From Bradyrhizobium sp. AUGA SZCCT0176 (GTDB taxonomy: Bacteria; Pseudomonadota; Alphaproteobacteria; Rhizobiales; Xanthobacteraceae), in assembly GCF_018130145.1 (NCBI RefSeq), contig NZ_JAFCMB010000004.1, forward strand, positions 186,001-250,000: a stretch of 64,000 bases of DNA, read 5' to 3'. The translations under genes and the position numbers were made by a program. Shown here piece by piece: positions 12,236 to 21,841 of this stretch. Every line of letters starts with the position of its first letter. Positions within the stretch are counted from its first letter, which is position 1. The notes beneath the pieces were generated by a model. It was not told the DNA's origin and did not search any database. It saw only the letters and a list, made by a program, of their open reading frames with translations.

Positions 12236-12280
12236 GGTTCTTACAATGCCAGTTCTTAAAGCGCCAATTCTTAAAGCACC
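12236..12280. repeat. 15-bp tandem repeat, three copies, carrying three in-frame stops
   Basis: Three consecutive 15-mers are GGTTCTTACAATGCC, AGTTCTTAAAGCGCC and AATTCTTAAAGCACC. The third overlaps the last codons of the GMC gene. The period is a multiple of three, so on the minus strand each copy places a TAA in the same frame (12271, 12256 and 12241). The gene thus ends with its real stop plus two back-up stops. Confidence 0.85.
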
Positions 12281-13854
12281 ATGGCGGCGGCGTTGTTTGA
12301 CACGCCGGTCTTCCTCATCATCATGCGCGCAATCGCCTCGCCAATCACCACCGTGGTGAAATGGGTGTTGGCGCGGCAATCGGACGGCATAATCGAGGCA
12401 TCCGCCACGCGCAGCGCGGCGATGCCCTTCACGGTGCCATCCGGATTGACCACGCCGTTGGCGTCGTTGAAATCAGCCATGCGGCACGAACCGGCGGCAT
12501 GCTGGATGTCGCCGGTGTCGCGGCGGAGCAGCGCTTCGAGTTCCCCGTTCGGCAGCGCAGCGGCCTGCGGCAGCGTCAGGTCGGTATCGATCAGGCGGAT
12601 CCACTCGGCGATGTCAGCCAGCGCCGGCCGGGTGGTGAGCACGGCCAGCCGCTTCACCGCATCGACCATGCGCAGCAGGTCGCGGTCGTCGGCCAGCATG
12701 TTTTCGTCGACGATCGGATCGATCGATGGGTCGGTCGAAGCCAGCTTCAAATTGCCGCGCGAATAGGCGTTGAACAGCCCCGCACCGATGGCACCGGGGT
12801 TGCCGACGCCGCGATGGTTGAAAGCGATCAGGATCATGTCGCGCTTGCCTCCATCCGCCAGCCCGGACGAATACGTCACGCAGCAATTGGTGTGACGCGT
12901 GTCCGGATCTGTCGGCTGGAATTCGTCGCGCAGCTTGATGGTAGCGCGAAACAGCGGATGGTCGAAGAAGTGCCTGCCGACCGGCAGGTCGCGCTCGACC
13001 GCGATGCCCATCGCCTTCAGCTCGTCGGCCGGGCCGATGCCCGAACGTAGCAGTATCGCCGGGCTATGGATGGCGCCGGCGCACAGCACGATCTCGCGCG
13101 CCTTGATCTCCGAACTGCCCTGCCCTTCGATGTGAGCCAGCACACCGGTGGCCTGACCGTCCTTGATCAGGAGGCGGTCGACCAGCGCGTGACCCCGGAT
13201 CTCCAGATTGGCGCGGCCGCGCGCCGGCTCCAGATAGGCTTCATTGGTGGTGATGCGGCGGCTGTCGCGGCTGTTGATCGGATAACAGGCGACGCCCTCG
13301 CCAACCGGCCCGTTGAGATCGGCACACCACGGATATCCCGATGCCAGCGCGGCGTCGCGCAGCCCGCGATCGATCGGCCCCCACTTCTCCGGCGGCGCGC
13401 GATAGACGGGCAACGGTCCGCCGCGGCCATGACCTGCGCGGTCGCCGAACTCGAAATCATCCTCGATGACCGAAAACAGCGGCATGACCTGTTTCGCCGA
13501 CCAGCCGGTGCAGCCACCAGCCGCCCATTCGTCGAACGCGTCAGCCACACCGCGGATGGCGATCTGGCCGTTCATCATCGAACTGCCGCCGAGGCCCTTG
13601 CCGCGCCAATAGAAGCGCGCCTCCTGCCCCGCCACCCGGCGCGTCAGCAAGTTAGGCCACTGCCATTTCTCCTGATATTCGCGCATGTGAATGATTGGAA
13701 TCGGATTCGGCGTCCGGACCTCCCAGGGCGCCTCATCGGCGCGCCAGTCGAGGCCAGCTTCCAGCAGCAGCACGCGCCTGGTGCCATCCTCGGAGAGCCG
13801 GGCGGCAACCGCGGCGCCGGCAGAACCGCCGCCGACTACAATGACGTCATACAT
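12271..13854 (-). CDS. GMC family FAD-dependent oxidoreductase (choline/alcohol dehydrogenase-like)
   Basis: 527 aa flavoprotein oxidising an alcohol group. The N-terminal dinucleotide fold is DVIVVGGGSAGAAVAARLSE with the ribose-binding Glu in LLLEAG. The GMC signature 1 region is GKGLGGSSMMNGQIAIRG (about residue 85). The C-terminal active-site region holds QHAAGSCRM and NTHFTTVVIGEAIA, with the candidate catalytic His in NTHF. The substrate could be choline-like, an aliphatic alcohol or a polyol ether. ATG 13854 lies in a duplicated 17-bp segment just after the binding-protein stop. It sits mid-operon between a binding protein and an M20 peptidase. Confidence 0.9.
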   Translation of the reverse strand: MYDVIVVGGGSAGAAVAARLSEDGTRRVLLLEAGLDWRADEAPWEVRTPNPIPIIHMREYQEKWQWPNLLTRRVAGQEARFYWRGKGLGGSSMMNGQIAIRGVADAFDEWAAGGCTGWSAKQVMPLFSVIEDDFEFGDRAGHGRGGPLPVYRAPPEKWGPIDRGLRDAALASGYPWCADLNGPVGEGVACYPINSRDSRRITTNEAYLEPARGRANLEIRGHALVDRLLIKDGQATGVLAHIEGQGSSEIKAREIVLCAGAIHSPAILLRSGIGPADELKAMGIAVERDLPVGRHFFDHPLFRATIKLRDEFQPTDPDTRHTNCCVTYSSGLADGGKRDMILIAFNHRGVGNPGAIGAGLFNAYSRGNLKLASTDPSIDPIVDENMLADDRDLLRMVDAVKRLAVLTTRPALADIAEWIRLIDTDLTLPQAAALPNGELEALLRRDTGDIQHAAGSCRMADFNDANGVVNPDGTVKGIAALRVADASIMPSDCRANTHFTTVVIGEAIARMMMRKTGVSNNAAAMVL

Positions 13855-13881
13855 GGCGTTACTTCATACATGGCGTTACTT
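13848..13881. repeat. Perfect 17-bp tandem duplication at a gene junction
   Basis: CATACATGGCGTTACTT occurs twice head-to-tail (13848-13864 and 13865-13881). The first copy contains the start codon of the GMC gene and the second contains the stop codon of the upstream binding-protein gene. With a single copy the two genes would lie only a few bases apart. The duplication has added 17 bp between them. Confidence 0.9.
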
Positions 13882-15438
13882 CTCGATGTTCCAGAAGATC
13901 GGAATGGCGGACGGTATCAAACCGCGCAGATTGGCGCGATAGGCGGCCGGCTGAGCGAACTGTCCCCACGGAATGCCGGGTGCCTGATCATACATCACGG
14001 TCTGGATCTCGGAAGCAATCTTCTTGCGATCCTCCTCGGCGGGAGCCTTGGCAAAGGCGTCCAGCAGCGGAGTGATGCGCGGATCGCACTGCCAGCCCGT
14101 GAAGTCGGCGCAGTTGAACGCCACCATGACGTTGGTCAAGGGTGACGCCAGATCGAAGCCGCCGGCGTGAACGCCATAAACGCTCCAACCTTCCTTCTTG
14201 GTGCGACGGGCAAGCACCGAGGCCCAATCCATCACCTGCAGATCGACATTGAAGCCGGCCTGCTTCAACTTCTCTGCAAGGACCTGCGCCGAAATGCGCG
14301 GCGCCTCGAGGTCGCTGGCCTGCATCACGATCACAGGCTCGCCGGCATATTTCGTCGCCTTGAGCGCCGCGCGCGCCGCCTCGACGGAAGGTTTCGCGGC
14401 TGCTTCGGTTCCGGCCTTGCTGTCATAGGTGGTGCCGCAAGTAAAGAACGTTGCGCAAGGTGTGGCGTATTTGGCATCGAGCCCCAACCCGTCCATCACC
14501 TCGCGCTGATCGACCAGCTTCCACAGTACGCGCCGGATCGCCGGATCGTCGAACGGCTTCTGCGTGGCGTTCAGGCGATAGGCGCCGGCAAACATGTTGC
14601 CGCCGGTGAAGTTGACGACCTTCACGCGGGCGTTCTTTTCCAGAACCGGCAGCAGGTCGAACGGCGCGTATTGCATGTAATCGACTTCGCCGGTCTGCAG
14701 CGCCGACGCCGCGGTGGATCCATCCGGAATGACGCGAATTTCCAGCGTGTCGATGTTGACGCGCTTGCCGCCGGCCAGGAAGTCGGCGGGTTCGGAACGC
14801 GGCACATAATCGGCGAACTTCTTCAAGATCATGCGGTCGCCGCTGCGATGATCGGCCTTGCTGTAGACGAACGGCCCGGAACCGACGATTTCGGTGATGC
14901 GTTGATCGGCCGGCGTCTTGGCCACCCGCTCCGGCATCATGAAGGCAACAGGGCTGACGGGATTTCCGAGCGCATCGATCACGAGGCCCGAAGGTTCTTT
15001 CAGCGTCAGCACGAACGTCCTGGCGTCAGCAGGCTCGAGCGATGCGGTGATGGCGAAGATTCGCCGGCCAAGCGCGTTGCGCTGTCCCCAGCGGCGCAGC
15101 GATGCGACGCAATCCGCTGCCGTGACTGGCTGGCCGTCATGCCATTTCAGGCCGTCACGCAAGCTGAACGTGTAAACCAGTCCGTCAGGCGAAACCTTCC
15201 AGTCCTGCACCATCTGCGGCTTGATCTCACCCTTGGTGTCCTTTGCGAACAGGGTGTCGAACACCATGAACCCGAAGGTCCGCGAGATATAGGCCGGCGT
15301 AAAATGCGGATCGAGCGTGGCGATTTCCGCTTCCAGCACCGCGACAAGATTGCCGCTAGCATAGGACGGCGTAATCGCCGGAGCCGCGCCGAGCGCGAGC
15401 GAAAACGTGGCAGCGATGAAAGCCTTCAATTTGAACAT
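13876..15438 (-). CDS. ABC transporter substrate-binding protein, peptide/nickel family 5 (orphan)
   Basis: 520 aa periplasmic binding protein of the DppA/OppA superfamily. The Sec signal peptide is MFKLKAFIAATFSLALGAAP, cleaved near SYASG. Family hallmarks are LRDGLKWHDGQPVTAADCVASLRRW near residue 95 and the DPAIRRVLWKLVDQREVM region. No permease or ATPase accompanies it, so it may feed the Dpp-type permease at 36.6-40.4 kb; this is inference. It resembles the binding proteins at 40.4 and 44.9 kb (shared HDG and CVAS-RRW motifs). It is first in its operon, before a GMC oxidoreductase and an M20 peptidase, with a strong sigma-54-like site 84 bp upstream. ATG 15438 gives the correct signal peptide. 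Confidence 0.9.
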   Translation of the reverse strand: MFKLKAFIAATFSLALGAAPAITPSYASGNLVAVLEAEIATLDPHFTPAYISRTFGFMVFDTLFAKDTKGEIKPQMVQDWKVSPDGLVYTFSLRDGLKWHDGQPVTAADCVASLRRWGQRNALGRRIFAITASLEPADARTFVLTLKEPSGLVIDALGNPVSPVAFMMPERVAKTPADQRITEIVGSGPFVYSKADHRSGDRMILKKFADYVPRSEPADFLAGGKRVNIDTLEIRVIPDGSTAASALQTGEVDYMQYAPFDLLPVLEKNARVKVVNFTGGNMFAGAYRLNATQKPFDDPAIRRVLWKLVDQREVMDGLGLDAKYATPCATFFTCGTTYDSKAGTEAAAKPSVEAARAALKATKYAGEPVIVMQASDLEAPRISAQVLAEKLKQAGFNVDLQVMDWASVLARRTKKEGWSVYGVHAGGFDLASPLTNVMVAFNCADFTGWQCDPRITPLLDAFAKAPAEEDRKKIASEIQTVMYDQAPGIPWGQFAQPAAYRANLRGLIPSAIPIFWNIEK

Positions 15439-15521
15439 GGATGCCTTTTTTGGGTTCGTGAGGAGAGTCTGCGAGGCTTCGGAAGCCGAGAAACGCACCC
15501 CCGCAAGCAGGTGCTTAATCA

Positions 15522-15537
15522 AGCAATGTCCGTGCCG
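15522..15537 (-). promoter_or_regulatory. Candidate sigma-54 (RpoN) -24/-12 promoter
   Basis: Read on the minus strand this is CGGCACGGACATTGCT. It agrees with the RpoN consensus TGGCACGRNNNTTGCW at every defined base but the first, with exact GG-N10-GC spacing. It points toward the binding-protein gene starting at 15438. Transcription would begin about 12 nt downstream, leaving a leader of roughly 70 nt. An enhancer-binding activator such as NtrC would be needed. Confidence 0.72.
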
Positions 15538-15730
15538 TGTGGGGCACGCTGCTCATGTCGCAACGACTACCTGCCGTGCATTTGCCGAGGCCTCGGAGCA
15601 CCGGTTGTGACGTTGGTCCCGGCACGTCGCCTTCGAGAATGAAGCGATCGCAGACGTATCCGCGCCACAACTACGGCCGCGCGCGCATGCCGGATCGCCG
15701 GCTGATTGAGGAATTGGATTGCTTCGCGCC
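15538..15730. other. Intergenic remainder, nothing recognised
   Basis: This stretch lies between the sigma-54-like site and the stop of the sugar permease gene. It would hold any activator sites for that promoter and any terminator of the sugar operon. I see neither a clear T-tailed hairpin nor a convincing coding frame. Confidence 0.4.
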
Positions 15731-16921
15731 TCAGCGTCGCTGGTTATAAACGTCAAGACATACCGCGCCCAGCAACACGAGGCCCTTGATCACCTGCTGG
15801 TAGTCGATCCCGATGCCGAGGATCGACATGCCATTGTTCATCACCCCCATGATCAGCGCGCCGATCACGGCGCCGGCGACTCGCCCGACACCGCCATAGG
15901 CCGAGGCCCCGCCGATGAAGCAGGCGGCGATCACGTCGAGCTCGAAGCCGACCCCGGCCTTTGGTGTCGCGGTGTTGAGCCTTGCGGCGAACACCAGGCC
16001 GGCGAGCGCGGCCAGCACACCCATGTTGACGAAGGTGAGGAAGGTCAGCCGCTCGGTCTTGATGCCTGATAGTTTTGCGGCCTTCTCATTGCCCCCTACC
16101 GCATAGATCTGCCGCCCGATCGTGGTGCGCGCGGTGATGAAGCCGTAGAGCGCGATCAGGGCGATCATGATCACGAGCACGTTGGGCAGTCCACGATGCG
16201 AGGCGATCAGATAGGTGAAATAGACGATCACGCCGAACAGAACTATGTTCTTGAACACGAAGAAGCCGGTCGGCTCGACCTCGACACCGTGGCTTGCGCG
16301 CCGGGCGCGGGTGGTGACGCCGACATATACCAGGCCAAGCGCCAGCACGGCGCCGATCAGGAGTGAGGTGGGGTTGAGCGAGCCGGCGCCGGGAAACAGT
16401 TCAGGAATGAAGCCGGAGGAGAGTTTCTGGAAGGTCGGTGAAAACGGGCCAACCGATTGACCTTGTAACACCGCCAGCGCCAGCCCCTTGAACACCAGCA
16501 TGCCGGCCAGCGTGACGATGAAGGACGGAATCTTGAAATAGGCTACCCAATAGCCCTGCGCCGCGCCGATTAGCCCACCGAGCGCGAGGCAAATGATCGC
16601 GGCTGGAATGAAATGCATGCCGTAACGTACCATCAGCACCGCGGCGATCGCGCCGATGAAGCCCGCGACCGATCCGACCGACAGATCGATGTGCCCGGTG
16701 ACGATGACCAGCAGCATGCCGAGCGCCATGATCACGATATAGCTGTTCTGCAGCACCAGATTGGTGAGGTTGAGCGGGCGCAGCAGCGTGCCGTCGGTGA
16801 CGACCTCGAAGAACAGCATGATCGCGAACAGCGACAGCAACATGCCGTATTCGCGCAAATTGGCCTTGAGAAAGCCCGCATGCTTGCGCGCCTCGGGAAG
16901 CATCACGGTGTTATCGCTCAT
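15731..16921 (-). CDS. gguB: Multiple-sugar ABC transporter permease (GguB/MmsB-like)
   Basis: 396 aa membrane permease of the ribose/xylose/galactose class (XylH type), rich in hydrophobic segments. The family loop is [20 protein letters not shown] near residue 75, followed later by [19 protein letters not shown]. The length suits the longer XylH/GguB subgroup. The start overlaps the ATPase stop by 4 nt (ATGA). It is the last gene of the arabinose/galactose operon and forms the channel for the ChvE-type binding protein encoded two genes upstream. Confidence 0.92.
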   Translation of the reverse strand: MSDNTVMLPEARKHAGFLKANLREYGMLLSLFAIMLFFEVVTDGTLLRPLNLTNLVLQNSYIVIMALGMLLVIVTGHIDLSVGSVAGFIGAIAAVLMVRYGMHFIPAAIICLALGGLIGAAQGYWVAYFKIPSFIVTLAGMLVFKGLALAVLQGQSVGPFSPTFQKLSSGFIPELFPGAGSLNPTSLLIGAVLALGLVYVGVTTRARRASHGVEVEPTGFFVFKNIVLFGVIVYFTYLIASHRGLPNVLVIMIALIALYGFITARTTIGRQIYAVGGNEKAAKLSGIKTERLTFLTFVNMGVLAALAGLVFAARLNTATPKAGVGFELDVIAACFIGGASAYGGVGRVAGAVIGALIMGVMNNGMSILGIGIDYQQVIKGLVLLGAVCLDVYNQRR

Positions 16922-18507
16922 GGATGCGCCTCTCCCAATAGCTTCTCTTCCAGTTTTCGTTCCAGGTCTCTATCGACCAGTTGTTCGCCCTTGCGCACGA
17001 TGACCCGCATGATTTTTTCCTGCGTCGCCTCGGCGTGATCGAACTCGCCGACAAAGGCCCCACCGTTCATGACGCAGATGCGGTCACAGATCCCGAGCAG
17101 TTCCGGCATTTCCGACGAGATCACGATGACCGCCTTGCCGGCATCGGCCAGCTCATTGATGATGCAATAGATCTCGTATTTGGCGCCGATGTCGATACCT
17201 CGGGTCGGCTCGTCCAGGATCAGGATTTCCGGATCGGTGAACAGCCATTTCGACAGCACCACTTTTTGCTGGTTGCCGCCGGACAGGTTGCCGGACGTCT
17301 GATAGACATCGGAACAGCGGATGCGCATGCGGTTGCGATAATCGCTCGCCACCTGCAATTCCTTGATGTCGTCGATGACGCGGCGGGCTGCGACACTATC
17401 GAGATTGGCAAGCGTGATGTTCTTGCGCACGTCTTCAGCGAGCAGCAGGCCGAGCTGCTTGCGGTCCTCGGTGACGTAGGCCAGACCGGCGTCGATGGCG
17501 CGGCTCACGGTCGAGAGGTCGATCTCGCGACCATGCAGCAAGGCGCGGCCCGTGATGTTGCGGCCCCAGGAGCGGCCGAACAGGCTCATGGCGAATTCGG
17601 TGCGGCCTGCGCCCATCAAACCGGCGATGCCGACGATCTCGCCGCGGCGAACCTGGAAGTCCACATTCTTGATGGCTTGCCGATCGGTATGCTGGGGATG
17701 ATAGACCGACCAGTTCTCGACCTTGAACACCACCTCGCCTATCGCAGGCTCCCGCTTGGGGAAACGATGCTCCAGATCTCGGTCCACCATCTTGCGGATG
17801 ATACGATCTTCCTCGACCGCGCCTAGCTCACAATCCAGCGTATCGACAGTACGGCCATCGCGCAGCACCGTAATGCGGTCCGCGACGCGGGCCACCTCGT
17901 TGAGCTTGTGCGAGATCAGGACCGCGGACATGCCATGGGAGCGGAACTCGAGTAGAAGGTCGAGCAGCGCCGCACTGTCGCTTTCGTTGAGGCTCGCGGT
18001 GGGCTCGTCCAGAATCAGAAGGCGCACTTCCTTGGACAGCGCCTTGGCGATCTCAACCAGTTGCTGCTTGCCGACGCCTATATCGGTGACCAGCGTGTCC
18101 GGCGCCTCATTGAGCCCCACTTTCGCCAGCAGCTGCTGCGACCGCCGGTAGACCGCGTCGCGATCGATCACGCCGAACCGCGACGGCGGGCTCGCAATGA
18201 AGATATTCTCCGCGATCGAGAGCAGCGGGATCAACGCAAGCTCCTGATGAATGATGATGATGCCGAGCGCCTCGGAATCGTTGATGTCGCGGAAGTGGCG
18301 CTCCTCGCCGTCATAGACGATGCTGCCGTCATAGCTGCCATGGGGATAGACGCCGCTCAGCACCTTCATCAAGGTCGACTTGCCGGCGCCGTTCTCGCCC
18401 ACCAGCGCGTGGATCTCGCCTTGCCTCACGGTAAAATTGACGTCGTCGAGCGCTTTGACGCCGGCGAAGGCTTTGCTGATACCGCGCATTTCAAGCAATG
18501 TGGCCAT
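16918..18507 (-). CDS. gguA: Multiple-sugar ABC transporter ATP-binding protein, tandem NBD (GguA/MmsA-like)
   Basis: 529 aa protein with two fused nucleotide-binding domains, as in all RbsA/XylG-type sugar importers. The first domain has Walker [10 protein letters not shown] (about 36) and Walker [12 protein letters not shown], with a diverged signature ([16 protein letters not shown]). The second has an atypical Walker A (GLMGAGRTE), the canonical signature [15 protein letters not shown] and [12 protein letters not shown]. This asymmetry is normal in the family. It is separated from the chvE-like gene by 80 bp containing a strong hairpin and overlaps the permease gene by 4 nt. Confidence 0.94.
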   Translation of the reverse strand: MATLLEMRGISKAFAGVKALDDVNFTVRQGEIHALVGENGAGKSTLMKVLSGVYPHGSYDGSIVYDGEERHFRDINDSEALGIIIIHQELALIPLLSIAENIFIASPPSRFGVIDRDAVYRRSQQLLAKVGLNEAPDTLVTDIGVGKQQLVEIAKALSKEVRLLILDEPTASLNESDSAALLDLLLEFRSHGMSAVLISHKLNEVARVADRITVLRDGRTVDTLDCELGAVEEDRIIRKMVDRDLEHRFPKREPAIGEVVFKVENWSVYHPQHTDRQAIKNVDFQVRRGEIVGIAGLMGAGRTEFAMSLFGRSWGRNITGRALLHGREIDLSTVSRAIDAGLAYVTEDRKQLGLLLAEDVRKNITLANLDSVAARRVIDDIKELQVASDYRNRMRIRCSDVYQTSGNLSGGNQQKVVLSKWLFTDPEILILDEPTRGIDIGAKYEIYCIINELADAGKAVIVISSEMPELLGICDRICVMNGGAFVGEFDHAEATQEKIMRVIVRKGEQLVDRDLERKLEEKLLGEAHP

Positions 18508-18537
18508 TCAAGTTCCCTGGAAGATGCGGGAAGGCAT

Positions 18538-18569
18538 GGATGGCCGGGGCATATGTTCCCCGGCCATCC
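18538..18569. repeat. Perfect 12-bp stem hairpin between binding-protein and ATPase genes
   Basis: GGATGGCCGGGG (18538-18549) and CCCCGGCCATCC (18558-18569) pair perfectly around an 8-nt loop. It follows the binding-protein stop by about 20 nt on the minus strand and has no T-tract. The place is typical of a 3'-end stabiliser or partial attenuator that makes the binding protein more abundant than the membrane parts. Confidence 0.75.
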
Positions 18570-18587
18570 GCTTCATTACAGCTCGCC

Positions 18588-19652
18588 TCAGTTGATTTGC
18601 GCCTTCTTGTAATAACCGCCGTCGATCAGGATTTTTTCCCAATTGGTCTTGTCGACGACTACAGGCTTGAGCAGGAAGGACGGCACGACCTTGACGCCAT
18701 TCTTGTAGGTGGTGGTGTCGTTGACAGTTACGGTCTTGCCGCTCAACGCCGCGTCCACCATGTCGGCGGTGACCTTGGCAAGGTCGCGGGTATCCTTGAA
18801 GATCGTGGAGTATTGCTCGCCGCGCAGCATCGATTTGATGGAAGGCACTTCGGCGTCCTGACCGCTCACGATCGGCATCGGCATATTGCCGCTACCGTAG
18901 CCGACGCCCTTGAGCGACGACAGGATGCCGATCGAAAGGCCGTCATAGGGCGAAAGCACCGCGTCGACCCGCTTGGTGGTGTAGAACGCGCTGAGCAGAT
19001 TATCCATCCGGGCCTGCGCCGTGGCGCCGTCCCAGCGCAGCGTCGAAACCTTGTCCATTCCCATCTGCTTGCTCACGACCACGAGCTTGCCGCTGTCGAT
19101 ATAGGGCTGCAGCACCGACATCGCGCCGTTGTAGAAGAAATAGGCGTTGTTGTCGTCGGGTGAGCCGCCGAACAGCTCGATGTTGAACGGGCCCTTGCCT
19201 TCCTTCAGCTTCAGCCCTCCCTCGATCGACTGCGCCTGCTGCACGCCGACCTGGAAATTGTCGAACGTCGCATAATAATCGACGTTGGGCGTGTCGCGGA
19301 TCAGGCGGTCATAGGCGATTACTGTGATGCCCTTGTCCTTGGCCTGCTTGAGCACATCGGACAGGGTAGTGCCGTCGATCGAAGCGATCACCAGTACCTT
19401 GGCGCCCTTGGTCACCATGTTCTCGATCTGGGAGAGCTGGTTCGGAATATCGTCTTCGGCGTATTGCAGGTCGGTATTGTAACCGCGCTCCTTCAGCACC
19501 TTGACGATATTGTTGCCGTCATCGATCCAGCGCGCCGAAGCCTTGGTGGGCATGGCGATGCCGACAGTGGGCTTGGTTTGCGCGAGCGCGGGTTCCGCAA
19601 GGGCGACCGCGCCGAGCAAGATGGCCGATAGAGCAGATTTGAGCAGTTTCAT
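18588..19652 (-). CDS. chvE: ChvE-type sugar-binding protein
   Basis: 354 aa periplasmic binding protein of the galactose/arabinose/xylose class. The signal peptide is [20 protein letters not shown], cut near ALAQ. Mature features match Chv[56 protein letters not shown] and [14 protein letters not shown]. In Agrobacterium ChvE also signals sugar presence to the virulence system; here the linkage is to arabinose/galactose oxidation genes, so uptake is the evident role. A 12-bp-stem hairpin follows the gene. A 183-bp gap upstream, preceded by the lactonase gene, may hold a second promoter. Confidence 0.94.
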   Translation of the reverse strand: MKLLKSALSAILLGAVALAEPALAQTKPTVGIAMPTKASARWIDDGNNIVKVLKERGYNTDLQYAEDDIPNQLSQIENMVTKGAKVLVIASIDGTTLSDVLKQAKDKGITVIAYDRLIRDTPNVDYYATFDNFQVGVQQAQSIEGGLKLKEGKGPFNIELFGGSPDDNNAYFFYNGAMSVLQPYIDSGKLVVVSKQMGMDKVSTLRWDGATAQARMDNLLSAFYTTKRVDAVLSPYDGLSIGILSSLKGVGYGSGNMPMPIVSGQDAEVPSIKSMLRGEQYSTIFKDTRDLAKVTADMVDAALSGKTVTVNDTTTYKNGVKVVPSFLLKPVVVDKTNWEKILIDGGYYKKAQIN

Positions 19653-19835
19653 GTTTCACTCCCAGGTGTTGAACGTTAATCGCCGCGTTATCAGCGGTTT
19701 GCTTTTGGCGCCGGTAACGTATCGGCGCATCATTGGGGAACGTCAGGCCGGCAGAGACGTGAACAGATGATCGGCCACACGTTATGGTTCCGCAAGTACA
19801 TGCAGCCCTCATGGGCCGAATTGTGAAGCGACACA
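19653..19835. other. Gap upstream of chvE
   Basis: 183 bp separate the lactonase stop from the chvE-like start. All other junctions in this operon, except that after chvE, are short, so this gap may hold a separate promoter for the transporter genes. I see no clear promoter hexamers or long dyad in it. Confidence 0.35.
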
Positions 19836-20723
19836 TCATGACGAACCGAGCCTGATGCGCGGTTCCGGCCGCCCCCGTGCGCCGACATCGAGAACGAAGG
19901 TTTGGCCGTGGTGCGGGTCGGCAGCCCTGGCATGCTCGTCCATGCCCTCCCAGGCCGTGGTGACCAGCAGCGAAGCGAAATTCCGGCCGACAAAGACCGG
20001 GCAACTCGGCTGCTTCGCCGGAATCCTGATGGTGCGGACCCGATCGCCTGCCGGGGTGTAGGCATCGATGCACGATCCGCCCCAGCGCGCATTCCAGATC
20101 AGCCCATCCGCATCGACGACCGCGCCGTCCAGGCCGCCTACCCCGCCGCTGGCATCATAGAGTGTCTCGGGATTTCCGGTCGGCAGCGCGTTCGCCGGGT
20201 CGACGGCGACGCGGTAAAGGACGCCCTTGCTCGTATCGGTGAAGTAGGCCGTGGCGCCATCGGGCGAAAAGCAGATTGCGTTCGGGATGGTAATGCGGGC
20301 ATAGAGCTGACGCAGCTCGCCGCGGTAAAAACGATAGATCGCGCCGGCTCCCTTTTCTGCGGTGCGGCCCATGGTCCCGATCCAGAGCGCGCCGCAGGGA
20401 TGAACGCGTCCATCGTTGGAGCGGGTTGTCGCATTGTCCGCTTCGAGCGGCATATGAAGCGTGAGGCGGCCATCCGCGATGTCGCGGACATAGAGGCCAT
20501 CTTCGGTCGCAAGCAATTGGCGCTTGTCATCGATGAAGGCCAGGACGCTGGCCATCAGCGGAAGCGCGTGCGAATTGACCGCGCCGGATGCAAGGTCGGC
20601 CTGAAACAATTGGCGCTCGATGATATCGAACCACCATGCGGTGTCGGTCGCCGCATCATAGGTGCAGCCCTCGCCGAGATGGCAATGCCAATCGCTCAGG
20701 ATGCTGGTGCCGACTTCTTCCAC
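19836..20723 (-). CDS. SMP-30/gluconolactonase-family sugar lactonase
   Basis: 295 aa six-bladed beta-propeller lactonase. It would open L-arabino- or D-galacto-1,4-lactone, the product of the neighbouring sugar dehydrogenase, to the aldonic acid. Metal-site regions are visible: LGEGCTYD at the N-terminus (Glu), FSPDGATAYFTDTSKG, and GLDGAVVDADGLIWNARWGG (Asp/Asn). The start is GTG 20723 with AAGGGA seven bases upstream, 10 nt beyond the mutarotase stop. Earlier in-frame ATGs lie inside the mutarotase gene and add a non-homologous segment. It is placed in the operon between mutarotase and the transporter. Confidence 0.9.
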   Translation of the reverse strand: MEEVGTSILSDWHCHLGEGCTYDAATDTAWWFDIIERQLFQADLASGAVNSHALPLMASVLAFIDDKRQLLATEDGLYVRDIADGRLTLHMPLEADNATTRSNDGRVHPCGALWIGTMGRTAEKGAGAIYRFYRGELRQLYARITIPNAICFSPDGATAYFTDTSKGVLYRVAVDPANALPTGNPETLYDASGGVGGLDGAVVDADGLIWNARWGGSCIDAYTPAGDRVRTIRIPAKQPSCPVFVGRNFASLLVTTAWEGMDEHARAADPHHGQTFVLDVGARGRPEPRIRLGSS

Positions 20724-20733
20724 GCGAGTTCCC

Positions 20734-21840
20734 TTATTCCCCTGCAACTTGATTGACGGAAAATCGATACAGCGACGTATGACGATAGGTCTGCCCGGGA
20801 TCGAGCCGCGCCGATGGAAAATCGGGACGGTTTGGCGTGTCGGGATAGACCTGCGGTTCGAGGCAGAGCGCGTCATACTGCCGGTGAACGCGGCCATACT
20901 TGCCGGTCACGGACCCGTCGAGAAAATTGCCGGAATAGAACTGGACGCCCGGCTGGTTGGTCCAGAGTTCGAGAACCCGGCCCGACTTTGGCTCTTCCAC
21001 GCGGGCGGCAAAGCGCGGCTCCGTGGTCGCGCCGCCGGGCAGACAGAAATTGTGGTCGTAGCCCTGCCGGATCTGAACCTGCTCGGCCGCATCGCGCAGG
21101 CGGGCGCCGACAGGATGGGATTTGCGAAAATCAAACGGCGTCGCATCGACCTTATCGGGCGCGCCCAACGGAATGCCGGCGGCACTGATCGGCAGATATG
21201 CGTCCGCCACGATCGTCACATGATGGTCGAGCACGTCGCCACTGGACTCGACGCCAGCGAGATTGAAAAAGCTGTGGTTGGTCAGATTGACGATGGTCGG
21301 CTTGTCGGTCACCCCTGAGAATTCAAGCGCGAGCTCGCTGCCACCGGAAATGCGATAGATGACCTCGGTTTTCAGCGTGCCGGGATAGCCCTCCTCGCCA
21401 TCCGGACTGACATAGGACAGCGTGACGAACGGCGCCGGGTCTTCACCCATTGCCGTGATGGTCCATGGTTTGCGATCGAAGCCTGATAACCCGCCATGCA
21501 GCGCGTTGGCTCCGTCATTGGTGGGCAGCTGAAAGCGTTCGCCATCGAGTTCGAACGTGCCGCCCGCGATCCGGTTGGCATAGCGCCCGACCGTGGCGCC
21601 GAGGAAACGCCGAACCGCGAGATAGCCTGCAAGATCATCGCGGCCGAGGACCACATCGGCAAGGCGCCCGGCCCGGTCAGGCACGAAGATCGACTGCAGC
21701 GCCGCACCATAGGTGATGAGACGCACCTCAAAACCATCGTCACCACGCAGCCGCACCATTTCGATCGCGGTGCCGTCCGGAAGATGCCCGAATACCTCGC
21801 GGGCAATCTTCGCCGTCTGTGATTGGCCTGACTGCGTCAC
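20734..21840 (-). CDS. galM: Aldose 1-epimerase (mutarotase)
   Basis: 368 aa mutarotase interconverting alpha and beta anomers of D-galactose or L-arabinose. Motifs in order: VGRYANRIAGG (about 85), NALHGGLSGFDRKPW (His), NLTNHSFFNLAG (catalytic His, about 185) and CLEPQVYPDTPNRPDFPSA, holding the catalytic Glu. The start is GTG 21840 with GAGG upstream, overlapping the end region of the dehydrogenase gene. The longer frame upstream is antisense-like. It provides the beta-anomer for the sugar 1-dehydrogenase encoded immediately upstream. Confidence 0.92.
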   Translation of the reverse strand: MTQSGQSQTAKIAREVFGHLPDGTAIEMVRLRGDDGFEVRLITYGAALQSIFVPDRAGRLADVVLGRDDLAGYLAVRRFLGATVGRYANRIAGGTFELDGERFQLPTNDGANALHGGLSGFDRKPWTITAMGEDPAPFVTLSYVSPDGEEGYPGTLKTEVIYRISGGSELALEFSGVTDKPTIVNLTNHSFFNLAGVESSGDVLDHHVTIVADAYLPISAAGIPLGAPDKVDATPFDFRKSHPVGARLRDAAEQVQIRQGYDHNFCLPGGATTEPRFAARVEEPKSGRVLELWTNQPGVQFYSGNFLDGSVTGKYGRVHRQYDALCLEPQVYPDTPNRPDFPSARLDPGQTYRHTSLYRFSVNQVAGE

Positions 21841-21841
21841 G

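Noticed and set aside
14167..15642. 491-codon plus-strand open frame opposite the peptide-type receptor gene
   Set aside because: Composition and lack of motifs show it is the antisense frame of the receptor gene.
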